Shown piece after piece: positions 11,348-23,165 of a stretch of 64,000 nucleotides of DNA. Origin of the DNA: Piliocolobus tephrosceles (lineage: Eukaryota; Chordata; Mammalia; Primates; Cercopithecidae); NCBI RefSeq assembly GCF_002776525.5, contig NC_045452.1:23711802-23775801 (forward strand), written 5' to 3'. Under the pieces are notes generated by a model, which saw only the letters and a program-made list of their open reading frames with translations, was not told where the DNA came from and searched no databases. The stretch's first letter is position 1. The number at the start of each line of letters is the position of its first letter. The position numbers and the translations under genes are program-made.

Positions 11348-11790
11348 ATAGTCTGGGCTACTTGGGAGCCTGAAGCAGGAAGATCTCTTGACTCCAGGAA
11401 TTTGAGACTATCCTGGGCAACATAGTAAGGCCCTGCTTCTTTTAGTTTTTTTATTTTTTTTTTGAGACGAAGTCTTGCTGTTGTCGCCCAGTCTGCAGTG
11501 CAATGGTGCAAACTTGGCTCACTGCAACCTCCGCCTCCCGGGTTCAAGCGATTCTCCTGCCTCAGCCTTCCAAGTAGCTGGGATTACAGGTGCGTACCAC
11601 CACGCCCAGCTAATTTTTTGTATTTTACGTAGAGACAGGGTTTCACCATGTTGGCCAGGCTGGTCTTGAACTCCTGACCTCAGGTGATCCACCCGCCTTG
11701 GCCTCCCAAAGTGCTGGGATTACAGGCGTGAGCCACTGTACCCAGCCAATAAGGCCCTGCTTCTAAAGACACTTAAAAAAAAAAAAACCA
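11348..11790 (+). mobile_element. Old Alu fragment split by a younger Alu
   Basis: GTCTGGGCTACTTGGGAGCC to AAGGCCCTGCTTCT (11348-11440), resuming at 11765 with a short A-tail: an older sense Alu right-half interrupted by the antisense Alu at 11441-11749. Confidence 0.75.
11441..11749 (-). mobile_element. AluS-like element nested in an older Alu
   Basis: Perfect target duplication TAAGGCCCTGCTTCT at 11426-11440 and 11750-11764. Confidence 0.95.
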
Positions 11791-12016
11791 AAGCAAAACT
11801 GTGGCGGCCTGGCCTGGGAGGGAGGAAAAACAAAAGGAAAAAAAGTGAAATAATTAAATACATTTTATTATGTGCTTGATGTATTTCTGTGCATTGATAT
11901 AGATCCATCGGTTTGGATTATTCCCATATTTACAATTAAGTGAGTCTCAAGGAAATTAATTAATTTTTCAAAGCTAGCACGGTGATTACATTACTGAAGT
12001 CACAGCCACTTCTCTT

Positions 12017-12312
12017 TTTTTTTTTTTTTTGAGATGGAGTCTCGCTCTGTCACCCAGGCTGGAGTGCAGTGGCCGGATCTCAGCTCACTGCAAGCTCCGC
12101 CACCCGGGTTTACGCCATTCTCCTGGCTCAGCCTCCCGAGTAGCTGGGACTACAGGCGCCCGCCACCTCGCCCGGCTAGTTTTTTTGTATTTTTTAGTAG
12201 AGACGAGGTTTCACCGTATTAGCCAGGATGGTCTTGATCTCCTGACCTCGTGATCCGACCGTCTCGGCCTCCCAAAGTGCTGGGATTGCAGGCTTGAGCC
12301 ACCGCGCCCGGC
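12017..12312 (-). mobile_element. Young AluYR-type element
   Basis: GTGGCCGGATCTCAGCTC and GGTTTACGCCATTC are the complements of the Old World monkey Alu diagnostics. Target duplication CACAGCCACTTCTCTT at 12001-12016 and 12313-12328. Confidence 0.96.
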
Positions 12313-12651
12313 CACAGCCACTTCTCTTTGAATTTAATTGTGAAATCTCCATTCAGTTTGGCCTTGCAAAACAGTCCTTGGTTTAGCTTTTTGACATCTT
12401 GCTTTTCTCCTTAAATCTGATCGCTTGTCACCCTTTTTTAATTTTTTTGTTTTTTCCTCTCCTGAGTTTTCGTCTGAAACCCCAAACCCTACAGGCCATG
12501 GGAGATGACCTGTTTCCCAGTTTTGGTCACTTTTGGGGCCATATTTATAACCAAAACTCTTATTTAACCAGTTTTCAGAAAATTCTCAGCTTCTTCATCA
12601 ATTGAAGTTATCTGACTTTTTATTCCAGCCATTCTGATAGTCTCAGAATGA

Positions 12652-12952
12652 TGTTTTTTTTTTTTTTTGGAGATGGAGTTTTGCTCTTTTTGCTTAGGCT
12701 GGAATGCAGTGGCACGGTCTCAGCTCACTGCAACCTCCACCTCCTGTGTTCAAGTGATTCTTCTGCCTCAGCCTCCCAAGTAGCTGGGATTACAGGCACG
12801 TGCCACCATGCCCAGCTAATTTTTGTATTTTTAGTAGAGATGGAGTTTCACCATGTTGGCCAGGCTGGTTTCGAACTGCTGACCTCAGGTGATGCATCCG
12901 CCTTGGCCTCCCAAAGTGCTGGAATTACAGGTGTGAGCCACTGCACCCGGCC
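12652..12952 (-). mobile_element. AluS-like element
   Basis: Poly-T, GGAGATGGAGTTTTGCTC, ending GCACCCGGCC. Confidence 0.93.
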
Positions 12953-13129
12953 AGTGATTCTTAATTAGTTCATGATATTATGGGGTTTTAGGCAGGACAA
13001 CAGCCTCTGCCTCCTCAACCCCATATAAACCAGAATGAGCAACTGCTGAGCTGGAGGAGCTCTCCTTCTTAGAGCATTGTTGGACAACTTGCTATGGATT
13101 CTCCTTCATTTTTAATAAGGAGAATGGCC
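12953..13129. other. Unique intron 1 sequence
   Basis: Nothing recognised. Confidence 0.5.
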
Positions 13130-13510
13130 AAGTTCACTACCATGAGTTGTAGGGCCCTTTGTGCTTTGGCCCCTAACAGCCTGCCCAGTATGGTGCCCTA
13201 CCCATCACCCATTCTCTTCAACAGCCTACCATGCAGCTCCATGTCTCCCTGCCTTGGCTCATGAGATTCCCTGGCCTAGACTGTACTTTGCATCCTGATC
13301 AGCCTTCAATCCAACTCCGTCAGGGAACTGTTGACCTGCTGGGGTCTGTGATTTTGTCATGTTCCCTGTGTCCTCTTTGGTGTCTTGTAAATGCACATCT
13401 CTGCTGTGACAGTCTTCACAAACCATACTGTGATCCTTTCAGTAACTCTTGAGGTCAAGGACTAATTTATTATCTCTGTGCCTGGTACACAGTGGATGTT
13501 TAACCCATTG
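13130..13510 (+). mobile_element. L2 fragment
   Basis: CTTGAGGTCAAGGACTAATT and GTGCCTGGTACACAGTGGATG are the L2 3' end; the upstream pyrimidine-rich part is consistent. Confidence 0.7.
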
Positions 13511-13737
13511 AAATCCTTCTGTATTTACATACTTACCTCCCTAAAAGTGAAAGCTTTGCAGAAATTACTTAGATTTGTTGAGATTTTCCAGGCTAGTCTA
13601 ACTTTTAAAAATATCTTACTCCATTATGAGGTGAAACATCCCTTCTAGTTCTGGTTCAGAAAGCATGATCAACATTTTTATAGGTTGCATGAAAGTTGCT
13701 ATTGAGAACATTTCAGTGAGTCAGTGCCAGTGCCAGT

Positions 13738-13798
13738 TTTTTTGTTGTTGTTGTTGTTTTTTGTTGTTGTTGTTGTTGTTGGATTTGTGTGTGTGTTT
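13738..13798. repeat. (GTT)n/(GT)n microsatellite
   Basis: Two GTT runs followed by GTGTGTGTG at the poly-T side of the next antisense Alu. Confidence 0.85.
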
Positions 13799-14098
13799 TT
13801 TTTTTAGATGGAGTTTCACTCTTGCCCTCTCACCACCCAGGCTAGAGTGCAGTGGCGTGATCTTGACTCACTGCAACCTCTGCCTCCCAGGTTCAAGCAA
13901 TTCTCCTGCCTCAGCCTCCGGAGTATAGCTGGGATTACAGTCACCCACCACCACACCCAGCTAATTTTTATATTTTTAGTAGAGATGGGGTTTCACCATG
14001 TTGGCCAGGCTGATCTCCAACTCCTGACCTCAGGTGATCCACCTGCCTCGGCCTCCCAAAGTGCTGAGATTACAGGGATAAGCCACCATGCCTGGCCT
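13799..14098 (-). mobile_element. AluS-like element
   Basis: TTTTTTTTAGATGGAGTTTCAC start; ends CATGCCTGGCC. Confidence 0.93.
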
Positions 14099-14222
14099 GG
14101 TTTTTGTTTTTTAATACCAGTATGCTTGGTGCTTGAAGCGGTACAGGGAAAGGAAGATTTTCTTCATGCACTTGTAGAACACAAGACATAAGAAAAACAT
14201 CTTTAAAATTTATTTATTTAGA

Positions 14223-14562
14223 ATCCGGGGGTGGTGGCTTATGCCTAAAATCCCAGCACTTTGGGAGGCTGAGGCAGGCAGATCATTTGAGGCCAGGAGT
14301 TCAAGACCAGCCTGGCCAAAATGGTGAAACCCCATCTCTACTAAAAATACAAAAATTAGCTGGGTTTGGTGGTACGTGCCTGTAATCCCAGCTATTCAGG
14401 AGCCTGAGGCTTGAGAATCACTTGAACCTGGGAAGCAGAGAAGGAGGTGGAGGCAGAGGCGGAGGCGGAGCCAGAAGCTGCAATGAGCCAAGATCACACC
14501 ACTGCACTCTAGCCTGGGCAACAGAATGAAACGGTCTCAAAAAATAAATAAATAAAATAAAA
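14223..14562 (+). mobile_element. AluS-like element with expanded linker
   Basis: An extra GGAGGTGGAGGCAGAGGCGG purine segment (14443-14476) lengthens the right monomer; AAAT-repeat tail. Confidence 0.92.
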
Positions 14563-14696
14563 TTTATTTATTTAGTGACTGGGTCTTGCTTTGTTGCCTA
14601 GGCCGACCTTGAATTCCTAGGTTCAAGCGATCCTTCCACCTTAGCCTCCCTTGTAGCTGGACCAACAGGCATGTGCAGCATTTTTTTTTTTTTTAA
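14563..14696 (-). mobile_element. Alu monomer fragment
   Basis: GACTGGGTCTTGCTTTGTTGCC to GTAGCTGGACCAACAGGCATG; about 130 nt, directly next to the preceding sense Alu. Confidence 0.8.
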
Positions 14697-14909
14697 AACA
14701 CTATATATAATATAGCAAAGTAAAGTTTTTTAAAAGTTAAAAACATACTATTATACTAAAACGTCATGAGCACATATCAGAGAGTTATTAACATTGTTAA
14801 CGAAGATAACAGGATGACAAATGGATCAGAGGAGATTGCAAGAAACTGATATTTACATAGTAGAAAAAAGAATGCAGGAATAAGACTGCAAATTTAAATG
14901 CAAAACTAG

Positions 14910-15203
14910 GGCCAGGTTCGGTGTTTCATGCCTGTAGTCCCAGCATTTTGGGAGACTGAGGCAAGTGGATCACCTGAGGTCAGGAGCTGAAGACCAGCTT
15001 CATCTACTAAAGTTTTAGTAAACTTCGTCTGCTAAAAATACAAAAATTAGCTGGGTGTGGTGGTAGGCATCTGTAGTACCAGCTAATCAGGAGGCTGAGG
15101 CAGGAGAATTGAAACTGGGAAGTAGAGGTTGCAGTGAGCCAAGATCGTGCCACTGTACTCCAGCCTGGGCGACAGAGCAAGACTCTGCCTCAAAGAAAAA
15201 AAG
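14910..15203 (+). mobile_element. Alu with internal rearrangement
   Basis: GGCCAGGTTCGGTGTTTCATGCC. The left monomer has an aberrant TTCATCTACTAAAGTTTTAG segment. Confidence 0.9.
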
Positions 15204-15431
15204 GCAAAACTAGTTAATGTCCTACAGTGCAATGAAAACAAAAGCTTAAAGGTTATCTTTTCTACCAAACAGAAATCATTGTAACTTAACAATTTTCTGC
15301 AGACTAATATCTAACTTTACAGAATGGGAGCCCTAATCAGTAGTAAATAGAAAGTCAAACAAGGTGATGATTCCATAGAGAGTCAGATAATCTTTAGGCA
15401 GGCATCATAGACAGTGTTCTAGTATAACTTT

Positions 15432-15716
15432 TTTTTTTTTTTTTTTTTTGAGTCAGGGATCTTGCTCCGTTGTTCTAAGCTTGAGTACAGTGGTACAATC
15501 ATGGCTCACTGCAGCCTTGAACTCTGGCCTCAAGTGATCCCCCATCTCAGCCTCCCAAGTAGCTGGGACTACAGGCATGTGTCACCAGGCCCAACCAAGT
15601 TTTTTTATTTTTTAGAGAGATGAGGTTTCCTATTTTGTCCAGGCTGGAATGCAGTAGCATGATCATGGCTCACTTAAGTGATCCTCTTGCCTTAGTCTCC
15701 TGAGTAACTGGAATTT
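15432..15716 (-). mobile_element. Old AluJ-like element
   Basis: CAGCCTTGAACTCTGGCCTC; right part truncated; AGTATAACTTT flanks both sides. Confidence 0.9.
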
Positions 15717-15788
15717 TAGTATAACTTTAAAGAGGCATAGAACTTTTTTTGGTCTTATTTCTAAGTTTTAGTTACTTTTTCTTTCTTG

Positions 15789-16079
15789 TTTTCTTGAGAC
15801 ATGGTCTTGCTCTGTCACCCAGGCTGGAGTACACTGACACAAACTCTGCTGACTGCAGTCTCCACCTCCCAGGCTTAAGCAGTCCTCCCACCTCAGCCTC
15901 CCGAGTAGCTGGGCCTACAGGTGCGTGCCACCGTGCCCCGCTAAAGTTTGTATTTTTTGTAGAGATGGGTTCTCGCTATGTTGCCCAGGCTGGTCTCAAA
16001 CTCCTGAACTTGAGAGATCTGGCCACCTCAGCCTCTCAAAGTGCTGGGGTTACAGGCATGTACCACCACACCTGGCCAA
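15789..16079 (-). mobile_element. AluJ-like element
   Basis: CTTGAGACATGGTCTTGCTC start; ends ACACCTGGCC. Confidence 0.92.
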
Positions 16080-16551
16080 TAATTTTCTTTAACAAAATAA
16101 ATCACAATTGAGTTCAAGAACTAAAAGGCGGCGAGAGAGAGCACTAGACAGGGAAGACCATTTGAGAATTCCTTTGGGTTTCCTTTGTGATTCTTTTTTC
16201 TTCTCATTCTGAATTGTTTTATTTTATTATGTAATATTTGGTATATGCGAAGGAATATATGATACCTTTGTGTATGTCACGAAACACAAGCATTTGAGAA
16301 TCCGCACCTCTCCACCCAATTTTTCTTTGTGGTTTCTTTGCCAGTAAAAGAGTTCACTCATCCGTTGCTTAAAATATAGGATGCTTGAGTCACCAGCTTG
16401 CCATCCTGTGTCATTCAACACCTCCTCCAGACTCTTCCCAGGAAGGTGACCCAGAACCCCCTTGAAGTACATGATACCATCTCTGTGCAAACCTGGTGTT
16501 TGAGTGGAGTGATTTTAGACAGCAGTTTGCCTGTGAAAACCTTCCCTTTGT
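16080..16551. other. Unique intron 1 sequence
   Basis: Nothing recognised. Confidence 0.55.
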
Positions 16552-16858
16552 AGCCAGGCCTGGTGGCTCAAGCTTATAATCCCAGCACTTTGGGAGGCCG
16601 AGACAGGCGGATCACGAGGTCAGGAGATCGAGACCATCCTGGCTAACACGGTGAAACCCCGTCTCTACTAAAAATGCAAAAAAAAAAAAAAAAAAAAAAA
16701 TTAGCTGGGTGTGGTGGTGGGCACCTGTAGTCCCAGCTACTTAGGAGTATGAGGCAGAAGAATGGCATGAACCTGGGAGGCGGAGCTTGCAGTGAGCCGA
16801 GAAGGCGCCAGTGCACTCCAGCCTGGGCGACAGACTGTCTCAACAACAACAACAAAAA
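16552..16858 (+). mobile_element. AluY-like element
   Basis: A23-A24 run inside the linker, GTCTCAACAACAACAAC tail; target duplication ACCTTCCCTTTGT / ACTTTCCCTTTGT. Confidence 0.94.
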
Positions 16859-16859
16859 A

Positions 16860-17499
16860 ACTTTCCCTTTGTTCTCTATATTATTGCTTGCATTTTAGGG
16901 CTTCTCAATTGAAGGATATGGTTGAAAGAGCCCAGTTCCTCAGCTGCTCCTCTGGGTGACTAGAGTGCAGGTAACTGATGTTTTAGGTGCTGGAGAAAGC
17001 AGTGGTGATCACAAATAGCAGAATGGTGGAGAAGTGATTGTCTCACATTTACCTTCAGGTTTGATACTAGTCTACATTTGGTTTTTTAAATAATTATTAG
17101 AAAAAAACATTGTGGATGGGGAGATAGGATCATTATGATGAAAGAGTTATATACATTCAATCAGGATATCCTTGGGAATTAGATTTTGCATTTACCTCCC
17201 TCACTGGTGTGGTCCATGTCATTTTCAGCGGCCTACACACATCACACACCGTGATTATTTCTATGTTCTTGTGCTTGTTGGGCAGCTCTAATATGAAAGA
17301 TAAAATGAACAAAAAGTACAAATGAAGAAAGTTTAGGTGAATATTCCTATAATCTTGAAGGTGAGGGTCTTTCTTAAGTGTTACACAGAAGCCATGTAAT
17401 TTCACTCTACCATGTAAAATTGGTGTATAGTCAGTTCTGCTATAGTTCATCATGTGCATTTCTAAAAATCATGCTATGCGAAATCATGCAATAAAAAAC
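16860..17499. other. Unique intron 1 sequence
   Basis: No repeat family named; no exon seen. Confidence 0.5.
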
Positions 17500-17795
17500 A
17501 CAGGGAGTGGGCATGTTGGCTCATGCTTGCAATCAGGAGGCTAAGGTGGGAGGATCTCATGAGGCAGGGAGTTCATGACGAGCCTGGGCAACAAAGCAGA
17601 CCCAGTCTCTCTTACAAATAAAAAATAAAGATTATCTGGACATGGTGGTGTGTGCCTGTACTCCCAGCTACCCAAGAGGCTACATTGGAGGATACCTTAA
17701 GCCCAGGAGGTAGAGGCCACAGTGAGCTATGATCACATCACTACACTCCAGCCTGGATGACAGAGTAAGACTCTGTTTCTAAAACAAAAACCCAG
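17500..17795 (+). mobile_element. Old AluJ-like element
   Basis: GTGGGCATGTTGGCTCATGC; heavily diverged; tail AAAACAAAAACCC. Confidence 0.88.
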
Positions 17796-18397
17796 AACTT
17801 ACTGGGAAATGGGGGGTTACAGATCACAACAATAGAAATTCTCACAGGTGACCAAAAAAAGGAAAAGATGTATTTTTTAAAAAAGATGGGGACCTAATAA
17901 AACAGTCACACAGTCTTATAGACCAGAAAAACTAAGAAATATATAAATATCACAATGAAAAGGCACTTTGGCTTGAAAAACACCTGAGGTTTGCTTGAGG
18001 GAGGTAAGTGTCATTAGATTACAGCTTGGGAGTTATCAGGAAGTGGTGGAAGGAGGGCTGTCTGAAGTCCAATGGTAAGTTCTGACATCAATGTGATGGA
18101 TGTGATGTGATTCATAACACATGCAGTGACCTTATGAAGCTGGTAGATGTTTAAGGTGCCTCTGTGTGTGCACATTTTGTGCATTTCTGCATGGCTCATT
18201 TCAGCTGAATATGGTTTTCTGCATTTCCTAGTGTTTCTCTCATACATAAGCAAATGCAAAATTTATGTTATGCTCAGATTGTTGCTGGATATATCTGATG
18301 CATTTGAACAAATGCCCATTTTCAAAGTAAGAGTTAAAGCAAAAGTGTCAAAAAAAAAAAAAAAAAAAAAGAAAACAACCCACTATGAATAATGTGT
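17796..18397. other. Unique intron 1 sequence
   Basis: AT-rich with an A20 run at 18351-18370; nothing recognised. Confidence 0.5.
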
Positions 18398-18548
18398 ACT
18401 AGCTAATACTAAGTGCCAGGCATGGTGCCATAGATTCCACATGAGTTATCTCATCAATCCGTGAGTTAGCTGTAATTGTTAGCCACAATGTACAGTTGAG
18501 AAAAACTGCAACTCGAAGACGTAAAACTTGCCCCAGGTTCCAAGGCTA
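18398..18548 (-). mobile_element. MIR fragment (antisense)
   Basis: TAAGTGCCAGGCATGGTGCC, GAGTTATCTCATCAATCC and CTTGCCCCAGGTTCCAAGGC follow antisense MIR. Confidence 0.75.
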
Positions 18549-18564
18549 GGACATGGTGATTCTT

Positions 18565-18890
18565 TTTTTGTTTTGTTTTGTTTTGTTTTTTGAGACGGAG
18601 TCTTGCTGTGTCGCCCGGGCTGGAGTACAGTGGCCGGATCTCAGCTCACTGCAAGCTCCGCCTCCCGAGTTTACGCCGTTCTCCTGCCTCAGCCTCCGGA
18701 GTAGCTGGGACTACAGGCGCCCGCCACCTCGCCCGGCTAGTTTTTTGTATTTTTTTTTTTTTTTTTTTTTTAGTAGAGATGGGGTTTCACCGTGTTAGCC
18801 AGGATGGTCTCAATCTCCTGACCTCGTGATCCGCCCGTCTCGGCCTCCCAAAGTGCTGGGATTACAGGCTTGAGCCACCGCGCCCGGCCT
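18565..18890 (-). mobile_element. Young AluYR-type element
   Basis: GTGGCCGGATCTCAGC, GGCTAGTTTTTTGTATT with a T25 run; target duplication GACATGGTGATTCTT at 18550-18564 and 18891-18905. Confidence 0.96.
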
Positions 18891-19379
18891 GACATGGTGA
18901 TTCTTAATTGCTATGTCATTCTGTCTTCCTCAACATATTAAAAGAGAAATAACAAAGTGGGGGAAATACTTGCAGACATTTAAGAAAAAACAAATATCCA
19001 AAATATCTGAAAGTTTTTAAAATCAGTAAAAAAAAAAAAAAAATAGCCTGATGGAAAAAATGGACAAAGATCTAGAGCAGGCAGTTTACAAAGGAAGAAA
19101 TACAAATGTTCAATAAAATTGGGACTTTAAAAAAAAAAAAAGACTTTCAGCCTCAGTTAGTACTCAGTCATGCAAGACAAAACAATTTCATGTTGGTTTT
19201 TTCCACTATGAGATTGACAGAAATGGCTGTGAGGAAACACTAGCAGGAACATAGATTTTTGAAACCTTTCCAAAGCATGTATACTGGTCCTTTGACCCAG
19301 CCATCTAACTTCTAGGAATTTATCCCAAGAAAATAGAGAACTGGGGGAAAAAACGAGTTGTTAATAATGCCGAATAACT

Positions 19380-19697
19380 GGGTGGGTATGGTGGCACACA
19401 CCTGTAATCCCAGCACTCTGGGAGGCCAAGTCAAGAGGATCAAGAGGATCGCTTGAGCCCAGGAGTTTGAGACCAGCTTAGACAACATAGGGAGACTCTG
19501 TCTCCACAAAAAAAAGATTTCTTTAAAGTTAGCCAGGTTTGGTGATGCATGCTTGTAGGCCCAGCTACTCAGGAGTCTGAGGTAGGAGGATTGCTTAAGC
19601 ACAGGAGGTAGAGGCTGCAGTGAGCCACAATCACACCACTGCCTTCCAGCCTGGGCAAGAGAGCAAGACCTTGTCTCAAAAAAATTTAAAAAAAGAT
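19380..19697 (+). mobile_element. AluJ-like element
   Basis: GGGTGGGTATGGTGGCACACACC; a small duplicated TCAAGAGGATC; inserted in old L1. Confidence 0.9.
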
Positions 19698-20025
19698 AAT
19701 GCTGAAAAATTGAAAGCAATTTTTCATCATTGAGTAAGTAAAACAAATTTTCATCATTGAGTAAATTAAATAAATTGTAATACACTGGTACAGTACAATG
19801 GCACACAACATGATACTGTGGGACTCTGAAAAGGATGATGTTATGTCTGTAATGGTTGACACTGAATGTTCTTCATATTTTATTAAAAGGGAACAGGGTG
19901 CAAAGTAGCGGGTTCAGTGTGATCTCATTTTTGTAAAACCATTTGCATACATGTGCATGCTTAAGTGTGCAAGCAAGCCTTGTAGAGGAAGAAGTCTGGA
20001 AGGGCACACGTTAAAACACTGACAG

Positions 20026-20303
20026 CCAGGCATGGTGGCTCACGCCTGTAATCTCAGCACATTGGGAGGCTGAGGCGGGCAGATCATGAGGTCAGGAGAT
20101 TGAGACCATCCTGGTTAATGCGGTGAAACCCCGTCTTTACTAAAAATACAAAAAATTAGCTGGGCATAGTGGCGGGCGCCTGTAGTCCCATCTACTCAGG
20201 AGAAAGGCGTGAACCGGGGAGGCAGAGCTTGCAGTGAGCCAAGATTATGCCACTGCACTCCAGCCTGGGTGACAGAGTGAGACTCTGTCTCAAAAAAAAA
20301 AAA
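20026..20303 (+). mobile_element. AluY-like, first of a tandem pair
   Basis: Flanked by AAAACACTGACAG (20013-20025) and a second copy at 20304-20316, which precedes the next Alu. Confidence 0.94.
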
Positions 20304-20317
20304 AACACTGACAGTGG

Positions 20318-20605
20318 GCCAGGTGCAGTGGCTCAAGCCTGTAATCCCAGCACTTTGGGAGGCTGAAGCAGGCGGATCACAAGGTCAGGAGATCGAGACA
20401 AGCCTATCCAACGTGGTGAAACCCCCTCTCTACTAAAAATACAAAAATTAGCCGGGCATGGTGGCACGTGCCTGTAATCCCAGCTACTCGGGAGGCTGAG
20501 GCAGGAGAATTGCTTGAACCCGGTTGGTGGAGGTTATGGTGAGCCAAGATCACGCCACTGCACTCCAGCCTGGGCGACTGAGCAAGACTCCATTTAAAAA
20601 AAAAA
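20318..20605 (+). mobile_element. Alu, second of a tandem pair
   Basis: Starts two bases after the second ACACTGACAG copy; a diverged third copy (ATTGACAATGG) follows its A-tail. Confidence 0.94.
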
Positions 20606-20741
20606 TATATTGACAATGGATGACTCAAGAGTAGTGGAACTGCTGGGTGATTTTTATTTTTGTTCTTTTCATTTATATGCTTTCTAGATTTTTCTTTAGT
20701 GAATATATTACTTCTATGATTTTAACAAATTATTAAAAACA

Positions 20742-21027
20742 GGGCCAGGTGCGGTGGCGTATGCCTGTAATCCTAGCACTTTGAGAGGCCAAGGTGGGCA
20801 GCTCACCTGAAGTCAGGAGTTCGAGACCAGCCTCGCCAACATGGTGAAACCCTGTATCTACTAAAAATACAAAAATTAGCAGGGTGTCGTGGTGTGTGCC
20901 TATAATCCCAGCTACTTGGGAGGCTGAGGCAGGAGAATCACTGGAACCCAGGAGGCAGAGGTTGCAGTGAGCCGAGATCGCACCACTGCACGCCTGGGTG
21001 ACAGAGCGAGACTTTGTCTCAAAAAAA
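20742..21027 (+). mobile_element. AluS-like element
   Basis: GGCCAGGTGCGGTGGCGTATGCC; the A-tail passes into (TA)n. Confidence 0.93.
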
Positions 21028-21048
21028 ATATATATATATATATATATA
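21027..21048. repeat. (TA)n microsatellite
   Basis: About ten TA units in the preceding Alu tail. Confidence 0.85.
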
Positions 21049-22029
21049 AATTGTCTAACACAAGGTGCATAATAAATACAAAATATAAGAATAAATGACC
21101 TTTGTGAACTAGGTTTCCCAGCCCCTAACAGCCCCTCAAGCCACAAGCTCCATAAAGTACATGTGAACTCAGGGTCTCTTTGTGAGTCATGGGACTGCTT
21201 GCAATGCACAAATGATAACAGGAACCTCTAATTTTGGTTACTTGCTTTTAGAGACCAGAACCTAGATACAGTTTCCTGGGGCCTCACCTACTTTGTTAAG
21301 CAACTTAGCTGTAAGTTTACCAAGCAGCTAAAAACAGGAGCAGGGGAGTGAGGTGAGCTTGAGCATGCCAGCCTAGCTCCTGGGAGGCCTGTCTCTGGCC
21401 CTGGGCTCTGTGCTCTGCCGCAGGAACTGGAGCTTCATTTTCAAAGCTCCATAAAGCTTGTGCCTTCTCCCAGGCCTCCCTTTTCTGAGTTTCATGGCTC
21501 TCTGTGGAAATGAGAGCCTGTGTAATCGAAGAATGTGAATGATCAGAGCAGGGAACAGCGAGGAGCCATTAGGATGTTCCCATGGGGTGTAGCTCAGAGT
21601 TACAAAGCACAACTGCACCCTGGTTCTCCAGGCCTCCTCTTTTCTGGCACTGCAGACTAGATGGGGTCCTGGAGAGGCTCTGCGTGCCCTGCTGGAGCTT
21701 CCCATCACTCCTTTCTGCAGATGCTCATATTAACAGCCCCTCTGTGCCGCTCAGCCCTGTACCCAGCTGCCTGGCTGACTGGAGATGGCTCCATTGGAGC
21801 TTTTTGTGTGTGGGTTGAAAGGGATTTTTTTTTTTTTTTAATTTAAGCAATCTCATTCCATCTGCCTACACACTCTCACGCTTCGTGAACTAAGCTTTGT
21901 GACCTTTGTAGGTTACTTCACCACAGCAGCCCATATCTTCCCCACAAAAGGGTTTCAAGAGTACTTGACAAAATGAGATCAGTGCGCCCACGTGCCTGTG
22001 TAGTGGGTGCTCTGGAAGTACCACTAATA
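21049..22029. other. Alu-free intron 1 stretch
   Basis: About 1 kb of unique sequence without recognised repeat or exon, unusual for this Alu-dense intron. It may merit a test for conservation or enhancer marks. Confidence 0.5.
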
Positions 22030-22260
22030 GGAACCTGCATAAGGGTCTACCCTTCACCAAGCACTTTGGATAAATTATCTTATTAATCCTCAGAGCAAAG
22101 AGGCCAAGTGTGTATTTTTTAAGCAGCCTTTTGTAGTGAGGAAACCAAGGCATAGAGAGAAGTAACTTGCCCACACTCACACCACTGATCAGGTGGGCCT
22201 CCAGAGACTCACACCTAGGCCTGACTATCACCAAAGCCTGTGTGCATCTATGAGACCACC
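22030..22260 (-). mobile_element. MIR SINE (antisense)
   Basis: CACCAAGCACTTTGGATAAATTATC, GAGGAAACCAAGGCATAGAG and AGTAACTTGCCCACACTCAC follow antisense MIR. Confidence 0.8.
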
Positions 22261-22779
22261 CTGGCCTTCTGCCCTCCTTAGCTTTCCATAGATGGAAACT
22301 GTTGGCCAGTGAGTGATGTTTTTCTGGCTCTTTGTTGCAGCCCTCTGTGTTGATTTCTTAGACAGTTGGAATTTTGGGGGAATTCTAAAAGGTTCAACAA
22401 ATTCTTAGATTTCTCTCGATCATTTTCTTAAAGCATTTTATAATCTTGTACTTGGAGTGTGTCAGCACTAAATTATGTTTTGTTTAAATGTACTGAATTT
22501 GAGGACATTTCTTAGTTTAATCATGTCAAGGAATTGGAATTGGTTAGTACAAGTTGCAATGTCTGTAGCAATCTGCCCATTTCTCCCTCACACGAGGCTG
22601 AGTGAGGACAGAGCTTTGTGTCATGGTGTTGGTGAATAATACCACTATGGAGGAACGGAGTCTGGTGAGATGCTGTTTTGCCCACAGCAGGCTTAGCTGA
22701 CTGGATACTTAAGGTGCCCAGATTGAAATGCTGAGCTCCAGTGATCCCATATGGAGGCCACACTGGAAAGCCCCAGCAG
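22261..22779. other. Unique intron 1 sequence
   Basis: Nothing recognised. Confidence 0.5.
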
Positions 22780-22828
22780 CTTTATTTATTTATTTACATT
22801 TATTTATCTATTTATTTATGTATTTATT
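22780..22828. repeat. (TTTA)n microsatellite
   Basis: Runs of TTTA/TTTATC at the tail side of the next antisense Alu; TATTTACATTTATTTA recurs after the Alu. Confidence 0.85.
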
Positions 22829-23108
22829 TTTTGAGACAGAGTCTCACCGTTTGACCCAGGCTGGAGTGCAGTAGCTCGATCTTGGCTCACTGCAACCTCC
22901 GCCTCCTGGGTTTAAGCAATTCTCCTGCCTCAGCCTCCCAAGTAGCTGGGATTACAGGTACCCAGCACCATGCCTGGCTGAGTTTTGTAGTAGGGACGGG
23001 GTTTCACCATGTTTGTCAGGCTGGTCTCGCACACCTGACCTCAGGTGATCCATCCACCTCAGCCTCCCAAAGTGCTGGAATTACAAGCATAAGCCACCAC
23101 CCCCGGCC
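22829..23108 (-). mobile_element. AluS-like element
   Basis: TTGAGACAGAGTCTCACCG; ends CACCCCCGGCC; small deletion near GTTTTGTAGTAGGG. Confidence 0.93.
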
Positions 23109-23165
23109 TATTTACATTTATTTATGATTTATTTTTCCTATCCTTTTGTAAGCTTCAAAAAAAAT

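Larger units (their letters stand above)
18900..20735 (+). mobile_element. Old L1 3' end, split by three Alus
   Basis: TAGGAATTTATCCCAAGAAA, TTGAAAGCAA, GTGATCTCATTTTTGTAAAAC, GTCTGGAAGGGCACACG and CTAGATTTTTCTTTAG follow the 3' end of old L1M elements in order, interrupted by Alus at 19380, 20026 and 20318. Confidence 0.85.
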
